64,000 nucleotides of DNA from Tetrapyrgos nigripes. Its lineage: Eukaryota > Basidiomycota > Agaricomycetes > Agaricales > Campanellaceae. The notes under the pieces are model-generated. The model was not told the origin of the DNA. It searched no databases and saw nothing but the letters and a program-made list of their open reading frames with translations. The position numbers and the translations under genes were made by a program. The stretch is from positions 124,001-188,000 of the forward strand of contig JAACJM010000066.1 in the NCBI GenBank assembly GCA_013368315.1, given 5' to 3'. Below, piece by piece: positions 35,340-46,746 of this stretch; within the stretch, counting starts at the first letter, position 1, and each line of letters opens with the position of its first letter.

Positions 35340-36480
35340 GAATACAAAATGGGGAGAAAGGGAAAGAAGGAAAAAGTCAGGACCGTGATAATAGCAAATG
35401 ACAATGACAATGACATGGAACGCAGAGAGCAGAAAGCAGAGAGCACAGGCCAAGCTAGAGCCAAAGTAGAGATTAGAGGAATGAAGACGTACGGAATAGT
35501 ATCTCGATGCTTTCCTGTAAGTAAGAGTAAAAATGAGTCAAAAAGTCATAGTTACGGAGGCAATGACTCAGAAGCGTATCTTTGCATTAAAAGTTATAGT
35601 GGGGAAGTCCTGGAAATGGCGACAGCAGTGTGACGATATCAATCCATAATGGAATAGAGGCAGACGTAAGCTGAGGAACGCACGATGTAGGGTATTTTGT
35701 CTAGAGGTACTGTGTAAGATAAGGAAAAAAATAAGGAAACAACAGCGTAACATGTTTGTGATGATACGCACTTTTATCTTGTACAACACGTTTCGTGACG
35801 CCTAGGGCAGTTTCTGTGGTCATCTGAACAGGACCTAGACGACGTCCAAAGAAGCCAAGGACACGCTAGTCTCGAGTATCCAGACTGACGATATATACAG
35901 TACTACACTTCGTGTGTCCTGCAAGTAAAGTCATAGTTACAGAGGCAATGGCTCGGAAGCGTAACTTTACATTGAAAGTTATAGTGGGCGAATGACAATA
36001 CCGAGAATACAAAATGGGAAGAAAGGGAAAGAAAACGTCAGCACCGTCATATGTCAAGAGTAGACAGAAAAACTGGACTACTAACGAAATGGCATCTCGA
36101 TGCTTGCCTGAAGGGACAAAGTAGCAGATGGCATTGGTGAGACCTAGCAATATTAATAAGCAAGGCTAAGGGAGAGGAGATGTACTCTGGCGTTGAAGGT
36201 GATAGTCGGGAGATCCTGGAATGGACACAGAGCAGCACGTCGACGTCAATGGAGAAGACAGGTCAGAAGAGAGGGTAAGCCACGCACAGTGTAGGGTATT
36301 TTGTCCAGAGGTACTATAAGATAAGGAAAAGAATAAGAATAAGAAACGACGACAGCATGACATGTTGCGAAAATACGCACTTTTATTTTGTACAAAACAT
36401 TTTGTGACACCTAGCTAGTGCAGTGTCATCTGAGTGGGACCTAGACGTCATCCAGAGAAACCAAGGACACGCAGTTCAGC
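35340..36480 (+). repeat. Direct duplication of about 0.5 kb
   Basis: The unit from AATACAAAATGGGGAGAAAG (35340) to CCAAGGACACGC (35865) recurs at 36006-36470, with shared landmarks GTAGGGTATTTTGTC, ACGCACTTTTAT and GACCTAGACG in the same order. The units have diverged by many small changes. No coding function is seen. Confidence 0.65.
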
Positions 36481-36599
36481 CGTTCGGTCTCAAGGTGGAT
36501 CGTCACCTAAAGAAAAAAAGTGAGACGAAGGGAAACGTTAAATATGGTGGAGACGTACCCAAAGTATCCTATATCCCGTCCGAGCCATCTTCAGCTACC

Positions 36600-36990
36600 A
36601 GACTCTAAACGTAAACCACCAGAACTCACGCCAACGAAAAACCACTCAAAACCTCCCATCTTCGTCCTCGGGCGACAACTCCTTAGCTTTTGGATCCAGC
36701 AGAAAAACTTTCTCCAACGAGACGTCTGGACGTTCTTGGATCAAATAGAGTACCCCTGCTTGATGGCGTGAGGCTTTAGCGAGGTCTGCTCCTTGTACGG
36801 TGGCTTTGAGCGATTCCGACGAGGATGATTAGAGATGAGTAAAGTAGATGTGGATTCCTTGGCCTGCGACAGTGCGCATTTGCTGTATGGCATCCAGATG
36901 AAATTCAAAGACCATGGTAAAAGACAGAGCGTCAGATTGGACGTGCTCTTGGGTTGACGACCAAGTTGGAACCGTCCGCGTACTACTCGA
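36600..36990 (-). pseudogene. sfm1: SFM1-like SPOUT protein methyltransferase pseudogene
   Basis: Reverse-strand translation gives FEFHLDAIQQMRTVAGQGI, IYFTHL, then HQAGVLYLIQERPDVSLEKV and FLLDPKAKELSPEDEDGRF. This matches the order in fungal Sfm1 (DUF431), which methylates ribosomal protein uS3 on arginine. A TAA follows FTHL, and a frame change follows DGRF where the family continues EWFLFGG. The C-terminal catalytic half is missing. It lies just ahead of duplication block copy C. Confidence 0.6.
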
Positions 36991-37499
36991 GCTCTACCCA
37001 TGTTGGGACTCCTTTGGACGTCTCGTCGTCTTCTCCCAGGTGTTCTATATGATATCTGCGGTGGTTTCAGAGTATCTTAGGTGACAATTCTGGTGGACAT
37101 ACCTATCACGTAGCCAAAGCCCAGGGCGGAAAAAGAAAAGTAAAATTGCACAGCCACGCTAGTTGTCTCTACTTCTGCCCTACGTCAATGGTCATCGTCA
37201 ACGATTTCCCAACGAGTTGCTATGCAAGTGAAAATGTACGCTGCTATTAGAGCTGATCTTATGCGGAAATAGAAAGGTGGAGAGGGAAGATGGAGTGGAA
37301 ATCTGAAAGACTCTTTCCATGACTCCTTTTTCTGACGCTCAAAAGGTCATAGGCGTTCAGCGGTGCAATATCTCATTGGATGCGCACGTAAGTCAGATGG
37401 ATACTCCTCCGCTAGTCGTATGACTCTAGGTATTTGGATACAATAAACTTGTGTACGGAAGCACACCTACGCCGTCACGAATATGGTATTCCTCTGATT
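36991..37499. other. Non-coding segment W, repeated at 39590-40050
   Basis: GGCGGAAAAAGAAAAG followed by AAAATTGCAC, the CAACGAGT stretch, and GCTGATCTTATGCGGA recur in both places. No gene is seen. Confidence 0.5.
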
Positions 37500-39290
37500 C
37501 TATGGTATGCTGAGCCTCCACTCAGGCTCACAGGGTCTCAAGATCGCCTTTTGAATTCTGCCATTGCGGCTCTTGTTCGCCATGCGAATCTGTTATATCA
37601 CTCCGCAGTCTTTTAACCTTTTTTCCTCCGACACTCAAATCATCCATCATAGTGGACGAGATCACGTCAACTTGGGTAGAGTTGGAGGGTGCCACGGTTT
37701 GGACTGGGTAGCGTTCGTCCTGCCAGTGCTAATGTAGCGATTGCAAACCGTCACGGTGTTGGGGAACCCGAAAGTGATCCGGACAAGGTTGTATCGTTGG
37801 GAGGGATCATGATGCGAAGAGGTCGTGCAATGAAGTAAGTTGGCCACAAATTATTGAAGTACAGAACTGTGACTCACTGAACTGGAGTTATTCTGTCCTG
37901 ACTGAAACAGATGACCAAGGGTCGGTACAGTTCTAGGCCGCATTTGTCGACGAAGGACGGAACGAGTATTGAGAGTCTGCACATACAAAACTGGTCAGAA
38001 GCCTCTAATTATAAACAGAGGCCAATTGACAATTACCGTCATGAGGGTGTTTCTGTTGGAAATGAACAGAATGTCACCAGAAATGATCATTATCGCGATA
38101 GATTGAAGACCTACGTGTACAATCGGGCCATGGGCAATGAAAATATCAAGTGCAGGTTTGTCCTCGGAATGGCGGTCTACAGTGACTTGGGTGAGCCTCA
38201 CGCCTTGGTTTTGTGCAATCAATGAATGACACTGACTAGAAAAGCCAAACCACAAATAAAAAAGACGGTCACAGGCAATGCAGTTTCTACTGATGTGCGA
38301 ATGAGCTTAGAAATGACAGTGTCGCTGGCTGATTGGTGAATTTCATTTTCAGCGTAACGGCACCACCGGCACCATCAGTCTTCACCTAGAGGGTCTCAAC
38401 ACTAGATAAACACTTACCTTTCATCCCGGACCTGCTCTTCAACAGATAATATGAGAGCGCCGCCGTGATAGACGCATCACAAGCTACGGAGATAGCCAGC
38501 CAGCTGTCTGCAACAGGGATCCGTCTAGCATTGGCTTCTACATTCGGTTCGAGCAATGCACCCATACTCGATGCAAAAGCTAATCCCCCTTGAGCCAGGG
38601 AAAGAGTGCAGATGACGACGAAGAGGACGAATGATTCGGAGAAAACACGAATACGCCAGGCGAGGAAGAATTGTACCGGGACGGAAATGCTAGTGGGAGA
38701 CGCGTACAGTGCTGAGTTGGCTTTTCCACAAGAATTGCGTGTCTGGAATACTCACAGTGTGGTGGACATAGGAACCGTATTGTACTGCCAAGGAGTCGAA
38801 AGGAGACCAGTTTTGTTCTCGAAACTATCTACGGTGTAGTGCCACAACAAAGACGAAGACGTACAGGAAGAGAACGTGTCGACAATGGCGACCCATATGA
38901 CGAGGCCGCTGCAGGACGGTTTTGAGCCGTTTACTTGAATTACACAAATTTTGAGTACGCACGTAATGGTAGGTCCATCTTTGATCCTGGACTCATAGTA
39001 CTCGAGGTACTGGACCATGCAGATCCCAGCGAGAAGAGCATTGACCAAAGCAGAAACCACGACAGGTCCGAGAATGAGGCTGATGTCGATGGAAGGAATT
39101 TCTGCCATGTTGGGTATGGAGAGGACTCGAACAAGCTGGAAGGCGACTTAGGGTTTCTAGGTTTTCAATCGAGGCCTAATTTTGAGTCGCCGTTCATCGC
39201 GATTCATTGAGAGTGGTACGTTTCGGGCTAGATAGCTCCGCTTTTTCCATGGCGCTGTCACCCGAAGATGCCCATACTAGGCTTCAGCTA
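37500..39290. repeat. Duplication block R, copy C
   Basis: About 1.75 kb, the same layout as copies A and B but the most diverged of the three. It holds an intact 7-TM gene and is followed at 39390 by an atg1 fragment. Confidence 0.8.
38111..39108 (-). CDS. Seven-helix membrane protein, DUF6534-like, copy C
   Basis: Manual exons are 39108-38963, 38908-38756, 38689-38418, 38328-38237 and 38176-38111, giving 242 residues. It is one codon shorter than copies A and B, at the start of exon 4. All introns are GT-AG. It begins MAEIPSIDISLILGPVVVSA, has VPVQFFLAWRIRVFS after helix 3 and ALPVTVFFICGLAFL as helix 6, and ends SLPMARLYT. The open frame kept through five exons despite clear divergence points to selection on a working protein. 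Confidence 0.75.
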
Positions 39291-39389
39291 CGTTCCACGT
39301 CTGCCGCGATTCTGATTGGCCCAGGGATCAACCGCTGATCAGGGATGCAAACTCCGAAATGCTGGCACAAAAGGTTGAAGGTAGCGCCT

Positions 39390-39558
39390 GTATCTCTGGT
39401 GCTACCTCGAATACTCATTCTTCTGGTTCTACGAGAAACGGGACCGGTGTAACAACCCTCATCCATGACCCCATCAACGATGTCTACCGACCAATCACTT
39501 CCCCAGGGCATACAATAATTCCTGAGGAAGTGTTGGATGAGGGCGTTGGTGCCTGAAC
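39390..39558 (+). pseudogene. atg1 exon 1 fragment
   Basis: It reads [20 protein letters not shown] and IIPEEVLDEGVG, matching atg1 residues around [20 protein letters not shown] (30509-30630). It starts and stops abruptly within duplicated sequence and has no kinase core. Confidence 0.85.
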
Positions 39559-40049
39559 CACGTTGGAGGATTAGTTTTGGTTTGCGGTGTCCACCGTAGC
39601 CGTATATACGGGGGACACGGACGGTATGTACGGTTATGACGCCGTACCGCAACCGTATGGTGGCCTGCCATGGCGGAAAAAGAAAAGGAAAATTGCACGG
39701 CCACGCTGTTTGTTTCTCAACTTGAGTCAGCTGCCTCTTCGTCGACGAATTGCCAACGAGTCGCTTTTCTTGCCCAATGAGAAGCTGGTACAATATATAT
39801 GTAAGTACGAATAATTGCTACTATTACAGCTGATCTTATGCGGAGATGGACAGGTTAGTGAGGCAAGATGGAGTAGATCTAAAAGACTATTTTTCTATGA
39901 CTCCTTGTTCTGAGGCTCAAAGCTTCATAGTCTTTCAGCGGCGCAATATTCATTGGATGGGAACGTAAGTCAAATGTATACTCCTTCGCTAAGACGTGTA
40001 TTTGGATACATTGAACTTATGAACGGAAGCACCCCTGCGCTGTATTCTA

Positions 40050-40600
40050 CTGATACTGAGCCTCCACTCAGGCTCACAGGCCCTCAAGATCGCTTTTTGA
40101 ATTCTGCTAGAGCGATCTTGGGTCGCCATGCGAATTTGTTATATCACTCCGGGATCTTTTGACCCTTTTTCCTTCGACACTCAAATCGTCCATCATAGTG
40201 GTCGAGATCATGTCAAATTAGGTGTAGGGTGCCACGGATTGGACTGGGTCGCGATCGTCCTGTCAGTGTCAATCCAGCAATTGCAGACCGTCACGGTGTT
40301 GAAGAACCCGAAAGTGATTCGGACAAGGTTGTACCGTCCACCACAGGTCCGAGAATGAGGCTGATGTTGACGGGAGGACTTTCTGTCATGTTGGGATGGA
40401 GGCGACTGGAATAAGTTGAAGGGCGACTCGGATTTTTCTAGGTTTTAGATCAAGGCCGAATATTGATTTACCGTAAATCGCGATTCATTGAGCGGTACGC
40501 TTTGGGCTAGATTACTCCGCTGTCTCTATGGCGCTCTCACCTGAAGATGTCCATACTAGGCTTTAGCTACGTCTCACGTCTACCGTGATTCTGGTTGGCC
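40050..40600. repeat. Duplication block R, copy D, internal deletion
   Basis: The left flank (CTCACAGG to AAGGTTGTACCGT) and the right flank (CCACAGGTCCGAGAATGAGG onwards) of block R are joined directly, so nearly the whole 7-TM gene is missing except its start region. Confidence 0.7.
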
Positions 40601-40781
40601 CATCGAGAGTGGAAAACAAACCCGAAGCATCAGGAAATTCACAACCGTATGGCAAGTATGGGATGTATGGACAGTATAAGCTTTATACGCGCCAATACCA
40701 ATTCATACAGTTTCATACAAATCTGTTCTATACCTCTGCCGTAGAGATTTTGGGCTTAGTATGGGAGTATAGACAGGTAAA

Positions 40782-41624
40782 TTATGAAGCCAAAATTTCA
40801 TTAGTATGATGATCTGCGTACTTGCTAACATAGAAGGCTGTAAATAAATCTAGAGATAAACTGAAGTGTAGCTTTGGTGGAATATATTTAGGTCCGTAAA
40901 CAGGTATCAAGTGGGCAGTGCGAAGAATTGTATCAAGATGTATGACTGCGAGTAAAGGAGGAGAGGAAGGACGAGAACCCCTAAATGCAGGCCTGACTAT
41001 CCACATTCCAGTATTCGGGTCAGGCCTATGACCAAACGTATTGTACCAATGTACAAGTGCACACGGATAGTGGATATTATTGTGCTTGAAAGAGAATAAA
41101 AGTAAAACTCTTGCGGCACTCATACCTCGGAACCCTGACCGAGACTCGTCAGTCACAACTAGCACACAGTCCCGACGAGGATCACCGCGCCATGATGGTG
41201 TTGATCGTATACGTTCCCGCAGTATGCCCCGAGTCCCAGACAAGTCACTTGGGGCATAGAAGGTTGCAATGGCAGAATGATATACATATATGCGTGAACC
41301 AATAGTTGGTAGATTATCGTCTGGAGGCATTTGGTCTTCAGAAATTTGGGAATGTAAGAAGCGGCGTGCGAGAGTAGGTAGCGTTGGCTCCCCAATATGA
41401 TCAGCGAGGTCATCGAGGAAGCGAGGATAAGAGCGTTCTAATAAAATCACAGTCAGCTTGGGCAATGAAAGTATACATGAAATTGTACCATGTGTTCGTG
41501 CAAGGACAACATCAGAAAGCAAAACCTCGTCAGAGTCCAGAGCATCTACATCCTCAGTCTCAGCTTCAAATCCTTCAGGCACAGTACTATGAAGAGGGAG
41601 GACAAAGCCATGCATAATGAGGTC
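40782..41624 (-). pseudogene. Plavaka transposase 2, C-terminal part
   Basis: Translation includes RADLIMHGFVLP, HIGEPTLPTLARRFLHSQ, YVYHSAIATFYAPSDLSG and IRSTPSWRGDPRRDCVLVV, then ALVHWYNTFG, GMWIVRP, IHLDTILRTAHLIPVYG and LFTAFYVSKYADHH. This is the conserved tail of Agaricomycete Plavaka-type transposases. The frame continues from the part ending at 50656: joining the sequences across one copy of AGCTCTG restores the codons for L-A-L-R-A-D-L. The long open frame suggests the split is not old. Confidence 0.75.
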
Positions 41625-41918
41625 AGCTCTGCACCCCATGACGCGGGGGCTTTATAAAATCCATGGCGTAACCATGCAAACCGTTTTATAAAAGCTATGG
41701 TTCAACCATAGGCACTTTTATAAAACTTACCGCCAAAATAACCAGAGCTATCCATAGTACGCGACGCTCAGGCCTTAAGGTCTCAAGGTGAATCAGGCCA
41801 TGTACCAGCGAGGTCCACGACTCTGGACCAAGGTCCATGGTCATGCGTTGCGTTCTGAATTGCCATCCAGTGCGTTGCGCGTTCCATTTTTATGGTACAT
41901 TATTCTTGTAACTACTAT

Positions 41919-42198
41919 TGAGCAGGCTATGTTCTATATACATAGCGGCAACTGCATACTTACCTGGGGATGTAAAAGTGCTTGTTAGAGCAGTTTGTTA
42001 GAGGTTAAGAGCGATGAGTAGTAAGGGAAATCCTTATTCTTGTAGGGCAATCTACGAGCCCTTTTATACTGTTCTAGATAGTACATGTGACTACTTATCT
42101 AAGAACTCTGATGTACAGTAAGTGTAACTAACTAGATTACTATCTAATCTATATCTAATCTAATGTTGATGGCTGCTTACTAATTTGCCAATTCAACA
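41919..42198 (-). repeat. Copia LTR (3' LTR)
   Basis: 280 bp, TGAGCAGGC...TTCAACA on the plus strand, nearly identical to 48118-48397. Read in element sense it begins TGTTGAATTGGC and contains TATAAAAGGG. Confidence 0.92.
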
Positions 42199-42303
42199 CT
42201 CCCCCTTGCTAAGCTGCACATTAGTGCACGTAAGCATATAGGCACTATAAGCAGCTGAGATTCATCTTTGTTATTAATACATATCAATATGTTGTACCAA
42301 AGT

Positions 42304-43815
42304 TCAACTTGTATAGAATTGAAGTCCTAGTTGTGATCTAAACTTCTCGAATTTCTGTTTGCCAAGGTTCTTTGTAAACATGTCAGCTGGGTTATCGCTG
42401 CCTTCTATGAACTTTACTGTTACATTGTTGTTTGCAACGTGTTCACAAATGAAGTGATATTTAACAGCAATATGTTTTGAACGTCTTTCTGTAACAGGAT
42501 TCAATGTGATGAAGATAGATCCTTGATTATCCCCATAAATGTCGACTGCTTTCATCTCTATGTTGAGTTCTTCTAAAAGAGCTTTTATCCAGATGACTTG
42601 TTGACTACAATCACTAAGTGCCATATACTCAGCTTCAGTAGAGCTTAGTGCAGTTGTGCTTTGAGCTCTAGAGGCCCAGTTTAAAGTAGCACAGGCTAAT
42701 GTTAGGAAGAAGCCAGTATGTGATCGATGATTGTTTGGATCTGATGCCCAGTCAGAGTCTGTGTAAGCAGCAAGACCAGTTCCTAATGGATCTGTTTCAG
42801 TGATCTTTTTCTTGGATCCATTGTACACTAAGGCATAGTGTCGAGTGCTGAGAAGATAACAGCAAATCCAAAGGGCTTTGTTTAAATGATCATCTGAGGG
42901 GTTTGCAGAGTGCTGTGCCATTTTGGTGACAGTGAATGCTATGTCAGGACGAGTTCCTAACATGATGTAAAGAAGAGAACCAATGACAGTTTGGTATTTC
43001 TGTCGAAGAACTGGGTCGACTGGAGATTTGTTTTTTATAGGATAGTATCCTACAGGTAATGGGGTAGCAGAAGCTTTCGCGTTTTGCATACCACATCGTT
43101 CTAGTACCTTTTCAAGGTAGGCACATTGATCAAGATAGATTTTGCTACCTTTCCTGACAATGTTCATTCTAAGAAATTCTTTGGCATTGCCAAGATCCCT
43201 GCATTCACATTTCTTCATGAATTCCGCTTTCAGTTTGAGAACTAGCTGTCTGTCTGCTCCACAGAATAGGGCATCATCAACATAAACAATGGCAATGACA
43301 AAGTGGTCGTTCTCTTTATATACAAAGATTCCAGCATCAGAGTTGATTCTTTTAAAACCAAGTTCTGCCATGGACTTATCAAGACCTTTCCACCAAGCAA
43401 GACCAGCTTGCTTAAGTCCATATAGAGCGTGAAGTAACTGGATCACTTTGTGTTCTTTTCCAGGTTTTATAAAACCTTCCAGTTGTTCCATATAGATCTC
43501 TTCTTCAAGTATGCCATAAAGATAGGCACTACGGACAGCAACACCTGAGATGTGCCAATTATTGAGGGCTGCCAGTGTGAAGATAAGGTGCACCGTCTCA
43601 AAGCGAACAACTGGGGAGAAGACTTGATTGAAGTCTAGACCTTCAATCTGAGAAAAACCTTTAGCAACGAGTCTCGCCTTCTTTCAACCATCAGTTTTGA
43701 TGTCAAAGACCCATCGGTTTTTTATGACTTTCCTATTCTCAGGACAATCTACGAGTTGAAAAGTTCCGCGCCTGCGAAGTACCTCTAGTTCTTCATGTCA
43801 AGCAATTTCCATTCC
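42304..43815 (-). pseudogene. Copia reverse transcriptase and RNase H
   Basis: From about 43815 the frame reads LRRRGTFQLVDCPENRK and NRWVFDIKTDG, then a TGA at 43686-43684 where arginine is usual, then KKARLVAKGFSQIEGLDF. RT motifs include YGLKQAGLAWWKGL and the intact active site YVDDALF. RNase H follows with YTDSDWASDP, STEAEYMALSDCSQ, DNQGSIF and a C-terminal PADMFTKNLGKQKFEKF. Apart from the one stop the whole RT-RNase H frame is open, about 500 codons. It would copy element RNA inside virus-like particles. Confidence 0.88.
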
Positions 43816-44594
43816 TCTTGCTCTCTATCTGGTAGGAGTGATATTTCTCAGAGTGTCCATTCGTGGGGAGATTTAGAGTCAATTGCATTATTAAGCAAGA
43901 GATTTATTAACTGTACTCCCCCTTCCCAGCATAGTTGTGCCTGATCTTCATAAAGATTGTTATTTCCATCTGTATTAGATGCAGAATTCTCATCATCTGA
44001 TGTGGATGTTTGTGGCCTGAGACCTTCATCAGTGTCTCCTGAGTCACTTTGTCCTGTGGAACTAGGACTGGGATCCTGTGGTTCTGTGGCTGCAGTTCCA
44101 TGTGGCTGGTTCAGCTGTTGCCATGCCTCACGTTCTCTTGCAGCTTTCTCAGTGTCACATTTATCAGCTGTGACCTGTTTGTCTGCATCGCGTGCACACA
44201 CGCCAGGGGGTCGAGCGCTTCCCTGTCTCCAAGCTTGATTAGAGCCTGGCACAAATGTTTTTGGTGCTCTCCTGTCACGGTGAGTTCGTCTAGGTGCAGG
44301 AGGCAGGTTCGGTAATCGCCCTGTTCACCTCGGAGGTGTCTGTGGAAGCTGAGGTGGTGCAGGTTCCGATTCAGATCTTGGGGGCGGCATTTCTGGAGGT
44401 GATCTCTGCAGACTCTGTCTGCCAGCATTGTCATGCCAAACATCAGGTCTCCTTCTGGAAGGTGCGTTGGTTGGTATGTAGAAATGTTCGTTTTCTCCTT
44501 TGCTGAACATTTGAGGAGTATCCTCTTTAGGATCGTTTGGAATGTCTTTCAATGTTATAGGTAGTTGTTTGGAGTTTGTTGTGGTTTTACTGCA
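43816..44594 (-). pseudogene. Copia linker between integrase and RT
   Basis: Low-similarity, polar and proline-rich text (RRRPDVWHDNAGRQS, PPEMPPPRSESEPAPP, TSTSDDENSASNTDGNN) split over three frames. This is the variable region between integrase and RT, and its breaks show the element is defective. Confidence 0.5.
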
Positions 44595-45551
44595 TCAAGG
44601 AAACAGAGTTTCGTCGAATACTGCCTGTGGTGCAGTGAATAATGCATTGCTTTTTCTCATGAATAGATTGCCATGACTGCCTGGTGCAGGACCAAGGTAG
44701 GTCATAAGTTCTGATTTAGAGGCGAGTTTGTTCTTTTGAACTTTTTCAGGAACGTAAATATACACTCCACAGCCAAGTACATGTAAATGATCCATGCGAG
44801 GCTTTTGTTTCTCAAGAACTTCATATGGCGTTATCCAGTTATGTCACTGCAACGGAGTGCACATATACAGATGCACTGCATGTATGACACAGAATTCCCA
44901 CCAGCTGTCGGGAAGACATGCATGTTTGCGCATCGCCTCAGCCTTATCCATTATTGTGTGCATAAGGCACTCAGCATGACCATTTTGTTGGGGGGTGTAT
45001 GGTGCGCTTTGAAGGATCTTGATGCCTTTGTCTTTCAACATTTCCATGAAGGCACCTTTGGTATATTCTCCCCCTGCATCGGAAATCCATTGTTTGACTT
45101 TCGTCTTGTATTGGTTTTCAACCATGGCATGGATTGGTGTTTTCTTGTTGTTCAACAGAATTGCCCATGCATTAGACATAAAGTCATCCAAAAAGATTAT
45201 CATATAATTGAATTTGTGATATGATTCAGTGGGGAATTCTTTAAGATCTGAATGAATTAACTGAAAGGGACGCATAGCCCATCTTTCTGATGGTGGGTAA
45301 ACTTGTTGTGGTGTTTTTTCTTTGAGACATCCGCAGCAAATTGGCACTTCTGTAGGAACATTAAATTCTGGCCAACTGTCGGTATGTGTTTGGAGATGTT
45401 TGAGAACATCATGAGAGGGGTGACCTGCACGTTGATGTGCCAAGTTGAAATTGATTTCGTAAATCATAGTGTCTGCCAAGGAGGCGATGTTTGTTTTGGT
45501 GTGAGGAAGATAGTAGATAGTATCTTCTGGTGATCGTTTGGTAAATGTCAA
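44595..45551 (-). pseudogene. Copia integrase
   Basis: The pre-integrase zinc motif region has NLAHQRAGHPSHDV and CCGCLKEK. The catalytic core shows IHSDLKEFP (first Asp), WISDAGGEY (second Asp) and PQQNGHAECLMHTIMDKAEAM (Glu). The C-terminal part at 44795-44595 (HVLGCGVYIYVPEKVQ) is in another frame. The join to protease at 45550 needs a one-base shift. Confidence 0.85.
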
Positions 45552-46327
45552 CCAGCGTCGATGTGCTCTACTCCATCTACATCTGACATTTTGTCATACT
45601 TCATGAGCATGATCATTTTGTCTGATCCATGTACAGTCACTCTATCTGATTGTAAGAATGTACCGAGTGACAATAACCGTTGGTTTAGATTGGTGACATA
45701 GTACACAGGGGCTATTTTAAAGTAGTGTGACCCTTGTTGTATAATGACAGTACCAGTGGTGTTTGTTTTTGTAACTCCATTTGCAGTTTGAATGGAGATT
45801 GGATCAACTTTGTGTGACTCAACAAGGTCAGTTAAGTCAAAAGTGTAATGTGCAGATGCTCCAGAGTCGAGTAACCAGGCATTGTCATAATGTTTCTGGT
45901 TGATGAGAGTATTCTTTCCCTTGCAATTCACACAAGATGAATAATAAGTCCCACAGGGACATAATATATTTGGTACATTATAAATAGAGGGGTTTAAAGA
46001 ATCCAGAGGAGCGGTATGTATAAATATGTTACAAGCATGTTTAAATAAAGATTTACATGTGACCGGGCTCATCATCTGCACTGTATGGGATGTGTCAGAT
46101 ACTCTATTCACAATGGAAGAGAAGGAGGGTGCAGCATACCTGTAGTACCCGCCATCATTCCAACTCTCAGAAATAATCTCCTCCTTGGAGTCAGACCCAA
46201 GGGATATAATGTCCATATCTGGAGAACTCAACAGAGTTTTGAGACCTGGCATTGAGTTGGCATCCTCATCGACATCTGAGTTGGAAGCATTGGGGCTTGT
46301 GGAGATTTCCTTGAATAAGGGCTCCAC
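45548..46327 (-). pseudogene. Copia aspartic protease region
   Basis: AWLLDSGASAHYTFDL carries the D-S-G-A catalytic motif, followed by IQTANGVTKTNTTGTVII and NLNQRLLSLGTFLQ, the standard copia protease layout. The upstream part (CPCGTYYSSCVNCKGKN) is cysteine-rich. It matures Gag-Pol in the particle. Confidence 0.85.
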
Positions 46328-46746
46328 CCTGATGAATTGGAGGCACTCATCTGGTTGAAGTCCCTGTTGATCTCCTTGAGGCCCTCGTTGTACTCCCTGT
46401 TGAACTCCCCCTCATACCATCTGCGGGTCATCTCGTTGCTGACTACTTAAAGACGCTCCTCGATGTCATGAATCCCTTCCTGTCTTCGCTTCCAGACCCT
46501 GTCCTACATTCCTTCTACTTCCTTTGTTCTAGATCTCATCTCCTGGTACCTATGACTTCTATCTTCTTTGATACATCATTTATCTGACTGACAGATCATA
46601 TCTACTTCTATGGCACATATTGACATCACTTAGACACATGACTATCATCCTATGGTTGTCTCCATCAGATACCTGCTGATCTAACTTCGCACTTTTGTAT
46701 ATTTACTACATGGCTTTGTAGATAGGTTCCTTAGTCTGTCCAAGTG

